Below, piece by piece: positions 20,911 to 31,461 of a stretch of 39,904 nt of DNA. The notes under the pieces were generated by a model. The model did no database searches, had not been told where the DNA came from, and worked only from the letters and a program-made list of their open reading frames with translations. The translations under genes and the position numbers were made by a program. The stretch's first letter is position 1, and the number at the start of each line of letters is the position of its first letter. This stretch comes from Paraphysomonas bandaiensis (Eukaryota; Chrysophyceae): NCBI GenBank assembly GCA_965644295.1, contig CBFFRP010000545.1, positions 1 through 39,904 of the forward strand, written 5' to 3'.

Positions 20911-22937
20911 TTATTTATAAACAGATTGTACAGGAAAGAGTTTCGTGCATTCACTTAAACTAAGCCGCCTTACAGTGACACAGTGTCTTCTTAACGCGTG
21001 TGTATAGAGTAGTATATCATACTTATTTTTGTCTATAGCAAGCTCATATGTGCCGTCATTTTTCGAAAATTCATCAATACCCTCGATGCCTTTGCTGATA
21101 TTAGTCGCCGCGGACAGGTCATTGTGCCCAACTGAAGTGTCGTGCATGCGAATATTGTACGCTTTCACCTGATATCACCAACCATGACATATCAGAATTC
21201 ACACAACAAGAAGAGAAACTATAGCGACAAGCAATATATGTAAATAAAAGTAGTTTATGTTACCTCTGTGGCATTTCCATATCCAAGATACGACGCCACC
21301 AGGGGCAAGTCCTCGGCCAACCTTTCTGTGATGAACACGTAATCGAAGTGATCTAAATGAATTCGAGCTCTTGTGTAACACTCCTCCGTGGCTTTAGGAA
21401 GGTTGGGAGTCGGCTTCCACATTCCACAGAACCATTTGGTCATGTAATTCTCGTCCAGTCCGAGGGTAGGAAGAGTGTACGTCTTAGTTGCTGAGGCTGT
21501 GTTTGCATTAAATAGACCAGTGACAATACAAATATAAACAAACTTACACTTCGCAACATTATGGGAAGCCTTAGAAGCTGCATACCATACACATTAATTA
21601 GTTTGGCTAGAGTAATGCCTACTATTCAGTGCAATACTTACTCTGATGAAGAGTGCGTGGTATAGATTCATGAGTTAACCATTTCTTCATGTTCCAGTTT
21701 GGATCATTTTTGTACAAATTACGTGCCATTCTGTAACTCGACACGACTCGCTCAATTGGTTGTCGTAACATCGTTATAAACGTTATTTCTGGTGGAAACA
21801 CCTGACGTGGTAGAACTGGCCTCTCAACTTGTGTAAATTCGTAACTGGAAATAATAGTTAGACGTAGTTAAGGATAGTAGTTGATATTAACAATACTAAC
21901 GACATTAATAATTTCAATAACAATGCCACCAATAGTACTGATAATAGTAGTGCTGACAATATTAACAATAGTACTACTAACAGTAACAACAACTATAACA
22001 GTGCTCACAATAGTATCAATATATTAGCATATACTAACAATATAACATAACAATACTAACAATATTTGAACAGTACTAACAATATAACATGACAATACTA
22101 ACAATACAACATAACAATACTAACATATAACACTAACATAACAATACTAACATATAACACTAACATAACAATACTAACATATAACACTAACATAACAATA
22201 CTAACAATATAACATAACAATACTAACAATATAACACTAACATAACAATACTAACAATATAACATAACAATACTAACATACAACCCTAACATAACAATAC
22301 TAACAATATAACACTAACATAACAATACTAACAATATAACACTAACATAACAATACTAACAATATAACATAACAATACTAACAATATAACACTAACATAA
22401 CAATACTAACAATATAACACTAACATAACAATACTAACAATACAACCCTAACATAACAATACTAACAATATAACACTAACATAACAATACTAACAATATA
22501 ACACTAACATAACAATACTAACAATATAACATAACAATACTAACAATATAACACTAACATAACAAATACTAACAATATAACACTAACAATATAACACTAG
22601 CATAACAATACTAACAATATTCATAGTATTATATATACCTAGATCGTATAAGTGATCCAAATGCATCACATTGTTTACTAGGTGAAGTATCTTCAAAATA
22701 ATGCATGCTACATCTCCAATCATTTAAATTATGTTGACATGAATTATTTTTTTGTGTATACATTAAATGTGAAAAATAATTATGTATAGTCCATCCTCCA
22801 CATTTCTTTGTATGATGGAAGACGATGATAGGATGCTTATGGTGTATACGGGAGGGTAAATGACTACATGTTTGTAATGCATGTGATGTGAATTGGAAGA
22901 TAATGAGGAGGAGGAGAGTGTAGTGTATGGTATACAT
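20911..22937 (-). CDS. Secreted sulfotransferase-like protein 2
   Basis: Five exons encode 340 residues: 22937-22639, 21844-21642, 21577-21548, 21496-21264 and 21168-20911. The N-terminus (residues 1-20) is a strong hydrophobic signal or anchor. IIVFHHTKKCGGWT (37-50) is a P-loop-like PAPS-binding motif, and TFITMLRQPIERVVSSY (121-137) fits the 3'-phosphate motif. Cys residues and the secretory signal suggest a Golgi or secreted carbohydrate sulfotransferase. It is related in layout to sulfotransferase-like 1 but too divergent to be a recent copy. Intron 1 is 794 bp and filled with a minisatellite, against about 50-95 bp for the others. Exon 3 is only 30 nt. The start at 22937 was preferred over an upstream in-frame ATG (23039) because it sits directly before the signal peptide. 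The TAA overlaps AATAAA. Confidence 0.78.
21891..22620. repeat. Minisatellite filling intron 1 of sulfotransferase-like 2
   Basis: More than 20 imperfect units are built from ATAACACTAAC and ATAACAATACTAAC blocks; the commonest full unit is about 28 bp, with shorter variants. It occupies nearly all of the 794-bp intron. On the plus strand, antisense to the gene, most units contain TACTAAC. There is no spacer diversity, so it is not a CRISPR. Confidence 0.92.
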
Positions 22938-23040
22938 GTAGATGGTGATAGATGGGGGGTGATGTGAATGGTACAATACTGTATGGTGACTTAACCATAT
23001 GGCACTATATGGACATACTGCAGTGGGATATATAGGCATG

Positions 23041-23060
23041 ATTGTATGTATGTACGTATG

Positions 23061-23092
<32 letters not shown>

Positions 23093-23698
23093 TGTATGTA
23101 TGTATGTATGTATGTATGTATGTATGTATGTATGTATGTATGTATGTATGTATGTATGTATGTATGTATGTATGTATGTATGTATGTATGTATGTATGTA
23201 TGTATGTATGTATGTATGTATGTATGTATGTATGTATGTATGTATGTATGTATGTATGTATGTATGTATGTATGTATGTATGTATGTATGTATGTATGTA
23301 TGTATGTATGTATGTATGTATGTATGTATGTATGTATGTATGTATGTATGTATGTATGTATGTATGTATGTATGTATGTATGTATGTATGTATGTATGTA
23401 TGTATGTATGTATGTATGTATGTATGTATGTATGTATGTATGTATGTGTATGTATGTATGTATGTATGTATGTATGTATGTATGTATGTATGTATATATA
23501 TATGTATGTATGTATGTACGTATGTATGTATGTATGTATGTATGTATGTATGTATGTATGTATGTATGTATGTATGTATGTATGTATGTATGTATGTATG
23601 TATGTATGTATGTATGTATGTATGTATGTATGTATGTATGTATGTATGTATGTATGTATGTATGTATGTATGTATGTATGTATGTATGTATGTACGTA
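23041..23698. repeat. TATG tetranucleotide array 3
   Basis: About 160 TATG units on the plus strand, with a few CGTA, GTGTATG and TATATA variants (near 23446 and 23494). It fills the divergent gap between sulfotransferase-like 2 (start 22937) and the CDPK gene (start 23952). The unit is the complement of the CATA repeat of arrays 1, 2 and 4. Frames through it are artefacts. Confidence 0.98.
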
Positions 23699-23951
23699 TG
23701 GTAGGTAGGTGTGGTCAACTGCCACATATGACCCGTAACCAATCAAAGTATCACAATACTAATCGATTGGTCACTACTCTCTCATCCTCTCCCAACACAT
23801 GGATCTACACTCTACCACATACTCCGTCATACGATCGTATCACATTGCAGATATCTGACTCAATGACTCAATGAAGAGCTCCGGAGATCATACATACATA
23901 CATATCACGTCATTAACTTTCACATATCAATCATTACATACATTATTCAAT

Positions 23952-25993
23952 ATGGGTTGTCTTGAATCAAAAGATGAAATAGATGATACAGATATCAGAA
24001 ATAAAGATCTTTTAATTGAAAAATCTGAGATGAATACTACTATAAATACTGATATTTTGATCCCTGAAAATGAGAAAATCTCTGATTTACCATCTGTACA
24101 AATGCTTCAATATACGGATTATATATTAGGGAATATGTTAGGTGAAGGTGGTATGGGTATAGTCTATAGTGCAACATCAAAACATGATGGTCATATTGTT
24201 GCAATGAAATTTTTTGGATATAATGGTAATCGTTTAATTGAAGATGATATACATCGTGAGATTGGTATAATGGCAGGATTGAATGGTATACATGGTGTAG
24301 TTCAAATGATTGGTATCTTTTATGATAGTGATGTGGGTTATTTACCAAATAAAATATTTCGTAAAGCATTACCAGTTATTGTAATGGAATATCTTGCTGG
24401 TGGTGAAATGTTTACAAGAATATATGAAAGAAAAACTGTTTCTGAATTGTATTTAGCACGTGCTTTTAAAGATGTTATCCATGCACTTGATGACATGCAT
24501 AAGCGTGGATATCTCCACAGGGATCTTAAACTTGAAAACATTATGCTTGTTAACGACTCCGAGGACTCTCCTGTGAAGATTATTGACTTCGGGATGGTAG
24601 TTAAACTACCAGAAGGTGAAAAATACTTTAAATCCCAAGGTGTTCAAGGAACACGGGGCTACGTTGCTCCAGAATCCCTCACACACTCTGAGTACTCTGC
24701 TAAATCAGATATATGGCAAGCAGGATGTGTATTGTATGCTTTGTTGAGTGGATTTCAAGCATTTAATCCTCATCGACCAGAACAGATTGTACATGGCAGG
24801 ATGTTTCGCATGGTGGGAGAGGGATGGGATGCAATATCAGCGGAGGCAAAGGACCTGGTAGCACGATTACTGCGGAAGTCAGTTGACAATCGTTTATCAG
24901 CGGATGAAATATTATCCCATCCATGGCTTGTAAACAATATTAATGATAAAGATCTAGGCGAAGAATATTACACTCGCGTGAAGAACCTAGCCCTACGGCA
25001 GAAGATGAAGAAATTTTTCATGGACAACGAGATCGCCAAAGGGAATCAGGCTCGAAAGAAAAAACTAAAGGCTGCCCTTCCTCTATTGGTGTCCAATGAA
25101 AATCCCAAGAGAAGTGGAGACAGTGCAGAAGTATTTGAGAGCAAAATTAAACGCCTTAAAGAAGTCATTATGCAATCATACTCTAGAAGTCGTAGTGGGT
25201 CTCTTCACAGCATGGCATCCAGCGAAGGTCAATGTGGGGCAAGTGAAGTAGCCAACGCTGTAAATTCGGATACCATATGTGCGGTAGAGGTCAACGATGG
25301 GGACATCGATGTAGATCTGTCGTCTGGTATAATGAACTTCCCGACCTTTGTATCAGTTTTAAAGGAGTGCGGGTTAGAAGAGCTTGCGACTAGAAAAGTG
25401 TTCCGGATATTCGATATAAGTAAGTCTAATGAACAGTCTTTTGCTGGAATTACTATCAATTCGTTTATCCAACTTACTGTATTATTTGTCGTTTTCAATT
25501 ACTAATGTATGACGATATGTAGCCAAGACTGGTGTGGTAGATCTAAAGGAGTTTCTGATCACCATGGTGGCATTTAGACCAGATGACGAAGAAGAGGAAG
25601 ATGCAGATGAGAGTGATGCCAATGTTCGCATGTATTTCAACATATTTGGTGAGTTTATTTCCATAATGTTTATTTCTAATACTATAATCTCTGCGTTTTG
25701 AATTATATGTATAACGGATATTTACCTCACGAACGTATCTCTGCGTAGATATAAACGAGACAGGATATATTGATCTCGAGGAACTTAAACTAGCTGTCGG
25801 GTGCATTTTTCTTGATGAAAACAACCCACTTTTCCACGGTACTGACAAGACTGCGATAGATGTGGAGGCATTATTTCATACAATTGACACAGCGAAGAAT
25901 GGGAGAATTACATTTGATGAATTTAAAAATTTCTACGATGCAGTATTAATACAGTCAACAAAACGGATGCTAGAACCCGAGGAAAATGAATAA
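23952..25993 (+). CDS. Calcium-dependent protein kinase (CDPK)
   Basis: Three exons (23952-25419, 25523-25648, 25749-25993) encode 612 residues. MGC at the N-terminus is a likely myristoylation/palmitoylation site, so membrane attachment is expected; it decides this start over an in-frame ATG at 23871. The kinase domain covers about 57-320: GEGGMG (64-69), K86, HRDLK (189-193), DFG (212-214) and APE (239-241), all catalytic residues present. After a long junction (about 320-480) come three EF-hand loops, DITKTGVVDLKE, DINETGYIDLEE and DTAKNGRITFDE; a fourth, N-terminal one looks degenerate. Ca2+ binding to such loops releases autoinhibition of the kinase. The junction is far longer than the usual plant or apicomplexan one, so this is an atypical member. 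The first half has strongly AT-ending codons and the second half is balanced. Confidence 0.9.
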
Positions 25994-27822
25994 GGTTGCT
26001 GAAATTATAAATATAGTCGCATACCTGTCATTTTATTGAAATTGAGTCGTTATATTATTTACATTATGAAGTGTATGATATATGTGACTTACGAGGTCTA
26101 GTCTTGTCGTGTAAGGGTAAATTATAATTATATGTGGTATGAGCCCTAAGTTGAATATTATAATATAGTATATTGATCCAGTGTGATTCGTTTAACAAAA
26201 TATACAATATATTACTAATAACTATATATATAAGCTACAATAAACTCCTACGTATTTATTTATAACTTGTTGATGTGTTTATCTCTACTAGAGATCCTGT
26301 ATTCTGTATTCTGTGTAGCAATTAAATAATGAATCCAGAAAGCTACAACAATAAGAATAGGATTATTGAATGTCTTTTTATTTAGCAATAGGCGTTAAAA
26401 ACTCGTTCCGATATAGTGGCTAGTTGAATGCTAGATCTACTAGTTAGACCTCTACCCATAACTAATCAGCACAAATTCTATTATCCTACTATTTAGCGCT
26501 ACAGAAGCTGCTTGTGCGTCGCCGCAAGCACCAAGGTGCAACCACTTCCGTTCTTGTTGTTGTGTGTGAGTTCGCCCTGCTCGTGTGTCTGAGGACTCAC
26601 TGGCGCGTGTTGTCCGGGGGTCTCCCCTTGGGATAAGGTTCCGCCTGGCTCTGAGGTACCGGGTTCTGTATTAAGGTCCTGAGTGTACCGAGCACTAGAG
26701 GTGTGTAAATAAGAATAGGAAAAAATATATACAAAGAAAATGAAAGTGGATTTGTAAAAAACGTATTGGCGTTGTGATTATTACTGTTACAATAAAACGA
26801 CTACAACATCACAATCTTACTATCACCCAAATATATATCACAGCGACTACTGTACCTTACTAAACTCAATTAAAGTCATCTATTTATCTATAGATGTCGT
26901 CGGTATATTGCGAGCTATATCCTTTTGCACTATACCTCCAGTCATATACTATAATTACTCGCCATACTACTTCAAGAGTCAAGTTCTATAATCAAGCAAT
27001 AGTGGGGAAGGCGAATATGTAGAATACGTATGTATGCTGTGTTTGTGTTGCATGATATGCCGATCATATCAACGTAACCATCAAACCATCCTCACATCGT
27101 TCACCCTCTCAGATCATATACCCCATATACCTTCACACTACAGAGTACATCCATCACACTGTATGCAATTCAGTCCATATCATATCATAATATACAGCCT
27201 TCTATGCCTTCCACCTGTACCACTGGTCATCAGACTGATAGTTTAAATAAGATGATGGGAATATGCAATTACCATAGTGTAGATACGATTGTGTACCGTG
27301 TATCCTACCTTCCGCCTTTGGCATTGAATTTATTATTTAATTAGTTGGCTGTGTGTTTTTCTCTTTTATAGTGAAATATATATAAGCTGTATAAAATATC
27401 GAATAATGTGCTCCAAAATCTGTAACTATGAGATATAGAACGGATATTTCTTTGCTGTTGATAAGAAAGTGAAAGAAAATATCTAGCTTAACTCTTTCAA
27501 TGCTGCCAGTTATACGTGTAAACAAGTAACATCTCAATCTGAATAGACTCACTAACAATTGTTGTAGTTCTTCCGTTTTTCTTATGTTAACTGTCTAGTA
27601 CAGTAGGTATGTAAATATTGATCGCACCCTTGTATATAATTTTGCTTTTATAATACTTAAGATTATACACTACCACTATACTTTTTATCTCATCAACTAC
27701 TCAAAACACGCCGACGCAGCATCTTGGATACGTGTACATACATGTGACAAACCTGTGTATAGCTTGGAGGGATCGGATCAACTAAATTTCATATATATTC
27801 ATTGCCGTCGGCGAGTATACGT
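25994..27822. other. Convergent gap containing a dispersed repeat
   Basis: This is the longest convergent gap. Apart from the GC-rich repeat at 26449-26699 it is AT-rich, with short frames that do not look like proteins. No RNA gene or tetranucleotide array is seen. Confidence 0.5.
26449..26699 (+). repeat. Dispersed GC-rich repeat, copy A
   Basis: This 251-bp segment matches the reverse complement of 39655-39904, with scattered substitutions and at least one 1-bp indel. Conserved blocks include GCTGCTTGTGCG, GCAAGCACCAAGGTGCAACC and GTACCGAGCACTAG. The indel breaks any shared frame, so it is not a conserved coding exon. It is much richer in GC than its surroundings and may be a fragment of a transposable element. 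Here nothing flanks it that resembles the flank of copy B. Confidence 0.85.
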
Positions 27823-28329
27823 CTAATTAGTCTTCTGTTGCACATGTCGACTACTAGCTATATCATAAAAATCCTCTACAGCTTTTTCCCAATAGGTCCG
27901 CTGCTGTTGAATTATAGTCGCAGTTTTCGCTTTACCCTTCTTCATGTTAACTGCACTTAAGCGCGCTTTCTTGGAGGCGAAAGAATGCAGGTGTGTCACT
28001 ATCTCTGACACTCTTTCCTTTCTCTTCTGTCCAATTTTGCGTTTCTCTAAACATTCAAGTATTTCACGTGAATGATTTCCCATCATATTTCGATCAACTT
28101 GATCTTCAGGTAATTCTTTTTCACCTTGAAGTAATGTAAGATTTTGTTTTAATGTTTGAACTTCAGCTTGTAAATCTTTATAAGCTTTTTTCATATTTTT
28201 GTATTTTTTCTTTTCACGTTCATATCTTTGTTTGTTTAATTTTAATTCTTTATAGATATGATCTCGATCAAGTTTCTTTCTTCCTGGACCTTGATGAGGT
28301 TGGGTATCAGAACAATATTCACAAGGCAT
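27823..28329 (-). CDS. Basic coiled-coil protein of unknown function
   Basis: One exon encodes 168 residues starting MPCEYCSDTQPHQGPGRKK. A CxxC at 3-6 and a Lys/Arg-rich segment precede a long helix (about 25-75: YEREKKKYKNMKKAYKDLQ, then leucine-spaced EVQTLKQNLTLL) that should form a coiled coil. A second basic region (CLEKRKIGQKRKERV) follows, and the C-terminus is KAVEDFYDIASSRH. The basic-plus-heptad layout recalls bZIP proteins, but I see no bZIP asparagine signature. Frames extending upstream into the CATA array are artefacts; the ATG at 28329 lies 103 bp from it. The family is not recognised. AT-ending codons at the start give way to balanced ones. Confidence 0.65.
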   Translation of the reverse strand: MPCEYCSDTQPHQGPGRKKLDRDHIYKELKLNKQRYEREKKKYKNMKKAYKDLQAEVQTLKQNLTLLQGEKELPEDQVDRNMMGNHSREILECLEKRKIGQKRKERVSEIVTHLHSFASKKARLSAVNMKKGKAKTATIIQQQRTYWEKAVEDFYDIASSRHVQQKTN

Positions 28330-28432
28330 CTTCTTATGATGATGATAATGAAAATATATGAAGCTTATGAATGACAACACTTTCAAACATACACACTTCT
28401 TTGAACATGATGTAGAGCCGTATCTTGAACAG

Positions 28433-28661
28433 GTACATACATACATACATACATACATACATACATACATACATACATACATACATACATACATACATAC
28501 ATACATACATACATACATACATACATACATACATACATACATACATACATACATACATACATACATACATACATACGTACATACATACATACATACATAC
28601 ATACATACATACGTACATACATACATACATACATACATACATACATACATACATACATCCA
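28433..28661. repeat. CATA tetranucleotide array 4
   Basis: About 57 CATA units with two CGTA variants. It lies between the coiled-coil gene (start 28329) and the SET-domain gene (start 28730), within about 100 bp of both starts. Confidence 0.98.
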
Positions 28662-28729
28662 TGCATCATTGGTGTGGTTCACAATCACTTATATACACTT
28701 ATATCGTACACATTAACATACCGTTAGCA

Positions 28730-30659
28730 ATGTCATCCGACGAGGTCTCTGACTTGATATCTTATGTTGAGGAAAATGGCGGTAAAGTAAACAAAGTCGA
28801 GTTCAAAAACTCTAGTGGTCAGGTATAATTATGTACCTATATATATATATATATATACTTATAGCAACTTTAACATACGTATATATGTACTTATACATAT
28901 CTAATCCTGTACACACGTACTTTTCCATACATACAGATATACATACATACATATAGTGTATTAACGTACTTATATATAGGGATATGGTATATATGCTACT
29001 ACAGATACTGAAGTGGGGGATATATTAATTGAAGTTCCCTATACATTATGCCTATCTATAGATAAAATACTTCAATCACCATTATCAATAATATTTGAAG
29101 AATATACAACTGTATTACAGTATCCTGATGAAGTTCTTGCTATAGGTATCATACATCTATATATGAAGTGTATGTATATATATACATCTATCTAACTTCG
29201 TATCTTAAAGGGTTAATGTATGGATTATATCATCCAACATGTGACTGGTATAAGCATATATTAACAATGCCAAAAACATTTCAAACTACAATATTTTGGT
29301 CTGATAATGAATTATCTGAAATTAAAACATCCATGATTTATCATTTGACGGGTATGATGAAACGGCAAATGATCTCTGATTGGGAAAATATACATGAACC
29401 ACTTTCTAAGAATTTTCCTCAATTAATTGGAGAAATTACATTTGATGACTATAAATGGGCATTATCAATTGTATACAGGTGAGTTCAAGTGTTTTCTTAT
29501 AATTTTATGGATATTGATGGGGTATGGGTTGCTGTGTATGTAGTCGTGCATTAGGTATTGAACGACATGGACAGTATCTTCGATGCATAGTACCGGTGAT
29601 CGATATGGCCAATCATCAGTCAGGTATCTTTACTATGACGTAGTATTTGTGGGTGTGATAGTCTAACCTGGATTTGTAGATGCTGCTGCTGATGCATCAC
29701 AAACATTCTCCTTCAGTGAACAAGATGACTGTATGCTTTTCATGAGTGGGAAGAACTATTCAGTGGGGTCAGAGTGCTATGCTTTTTACGGCAATTACTC
29801 GAACTCAAAACTGCTCTACACGTATGGGTTTGTATTGCCCAACGAAGCACCCAGAGCCATTGACTTTTGGCCAGCGTTGCCATCAAACTCCCCTGCAGTC
29901 TCAGATAAGCAGGTTGTGTTGCAATCGCACGAGTTAACACGAACACAATCGTACGACTTCCAAGGTAATATCCAATGGCAGTACTACTCTATTTTCCATG
30001 TATGTAGTATGTGTCTATCATACTATGCTCGCCTCTACTTTCATTGATATCTGTGGTTGTAATATCCCAGGTACTTTGCGAGGTGGTGGATGGATATCAC
30101 CCGCACTCTTGGCTACTCTTCGTGTGACCCAGTGCACTGTAGAAGAGGTACCACTGATGCATATGGCTTATGAAGGTACAGGGATGATATCTCCACGAAA
30201 TGAGAGGGCTGCCTATATGTCCCTACGGGAGATGCTATACGCGAAGCTACATGTAGAGACTGCTCAGGTAGTACAGTTTCCTCGCGTAGCATTTCATAGC
30301 ATTGCCTTACTTCGCTCTTTGTTGCGTAATATGGGATCATACTTTATCATTTCCTCATGCGGGTGCTTGAAACAGGAGGACAGGAGAGCGTTAGCAGAAA
30401 TGCTTGTTGACTCTTCGCAGCTGAAATCGGATGCGGCGTACAGAAGATTTGCTGCCCTGGTGATACGTGTAGAAGACAGGGAAACAGTTCAGGTAGATGT
30501 AATTCATTTCTGTGTTATGGAAAATATATGGAAAATAACTTGCGTGAAATTGATATTTTGTTATAGGAATGTTTGGATAAAGTGAATAGCTGGTTGGCAG
30601 AGTTAGAAGAAGCTGGAGATAACTACACTCCCCATGTTTCCATAAATAATGCAGGTTAA
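28730..30659 (+). CDS. SET-domain protein lysine methyltransferase (RLSMT/SETD-like)
   Basis: Eight exons encode about 432 residues: 28730-28822, 28980-29145, 29211-29478, 29544-29623, 29680-29964, 30071-30267, 30376-30492 and 30567-30659. The layout is that of Rubisco LSMT/SETD3/SETD6-type enzymes: GYGIYATTDTEVGDILIEVP at the SET start, a helical insert with DWYKHILTMP, SRALG, PVIDMANH (catalytic NH at about 199-200), then GSECYAFYGNYSNSKLLYTYGF. A helical C-terminal substrate-binding region follows. Such enzymes transfer methyl from S-adenosylmethionine to lysine (or histidine) of non-histone proteins; the substrate here is unknown. The stretch 30268-30375 is 108 nt, stop-free and GT-AG bounded. 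I treat it as an intron because removing it gives a more family-like C-terminus, but retention would give 468 residues. Confidence 0.88.
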
Positions 30660-31461
30660 GACCTTTATCATTTTATTTACACAAGTAGTAATAAAAAGCC
30701 AATACACGGGTACGGGATTTCAATATATGCCTTTTATCCGTAGAATGAATAAGTAAAGGCTTATAATATATATATATTTCATATTATCCTTGAAGTGTAG
30801 TGTATTTTATAATTGTTGTCAAGAAGAACAATGAGCAGTCTCTCAGCTTGCAGTAGAGCTCTTGACATAACCATGTGATGTCAAGGAAACAATAGCACCT
30901 TTTCTTTTAAGTCTACCTATCATGAACTCAACAGAAATTACAGCGTCATTGAGAGTTGAGATGCCATATCGTTCGGCGGTCACAATCTTGAGACGAATGA
31001 TTGAAACGAAACTATTTTGTACACTCAAGCTACTCATTTTGCAATTTCGTAGCATAAGAATCATTATTAATACAAATATTCACAACGCAAACAACAAGTA
31101 ATATATTACACTTAAATACTCTTTTGCATACACCGAGGGAATATGCATCCATAGCAGGATAGAGTTGTCATAGTCAAGCTATCATACAATACCTTAACCC
31201 TCCCTCCCTGCGCCAATTCGCTCATTCAACAATCTAAACCTTATTTTGATATTCAACAAAAATCATGCTCATGAAATATGAAATCAGTAATAATAAATGT
31301 ATACAATGCAAGCTTATTTCTAGTATAAGGAACGAGGAAGATCACCAATATGTTAGGATTCACGAGTGACCTCATACTATTTGGGAATATAAAGTACATT
31401 TCTCCACGACCGTCCATCTGACGATGCTCTGACGTAGAGTTTACTTATGTCGTAGAGGTAC
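30660..31461. other. Convergent gap between the SET and EF-hand genes
   Basis: This is a shared 3' flank with one possible small minus-strand gene (30843-31225). The rest is AT-rich without recognisable features or arrays. Confidence 0.4.
30843..31225 (-). CDS. Possible small spliced gene, unknown product
   Basis: A 64-codon frame from ATG 31037 to 30843 reads as a plausible protein (FVSIIRLKIVTAERYGIS, then MIGRLKRKGAIVSLTS). Upstream on the same strand, ATG 31225 opens MSELAQGGRVK. A GT donor in phase with the AG before the longer frame could link them, but the exact splice is ambiguous. The product is not recognised. It could equally be chance. Confidence 0.22.

Noticed and set aside
21891-22620. 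CRISPR-like array
   Set aside because: The units are imperfect tandem repeats with no unique spacers, in an intron of a eukaryotic gene.
26449-26699. Repeat copy A as a Pol III SINE
   Set aside because: No convincing A and B boxes in proper spacing and no A-rich or simple-repeat tail at its end.
27034-27246. 70-codon plus-strand frame in the convergent gap
   Set aside because: Cys/His/Ile-rich translation of AT-rich DNA, with no domain, no splice partners and no promoter-like context.
14064-28828. Very long frames of Met-Tyr-Val-Cys or Tyr-Ile-His-Thr repeats (up to about 800 codons)
   Set aside because: They are translations of the CATA/TATG arrays, open in several frames on both strands at once, which a 4-bp repeat without stops produces automatically.
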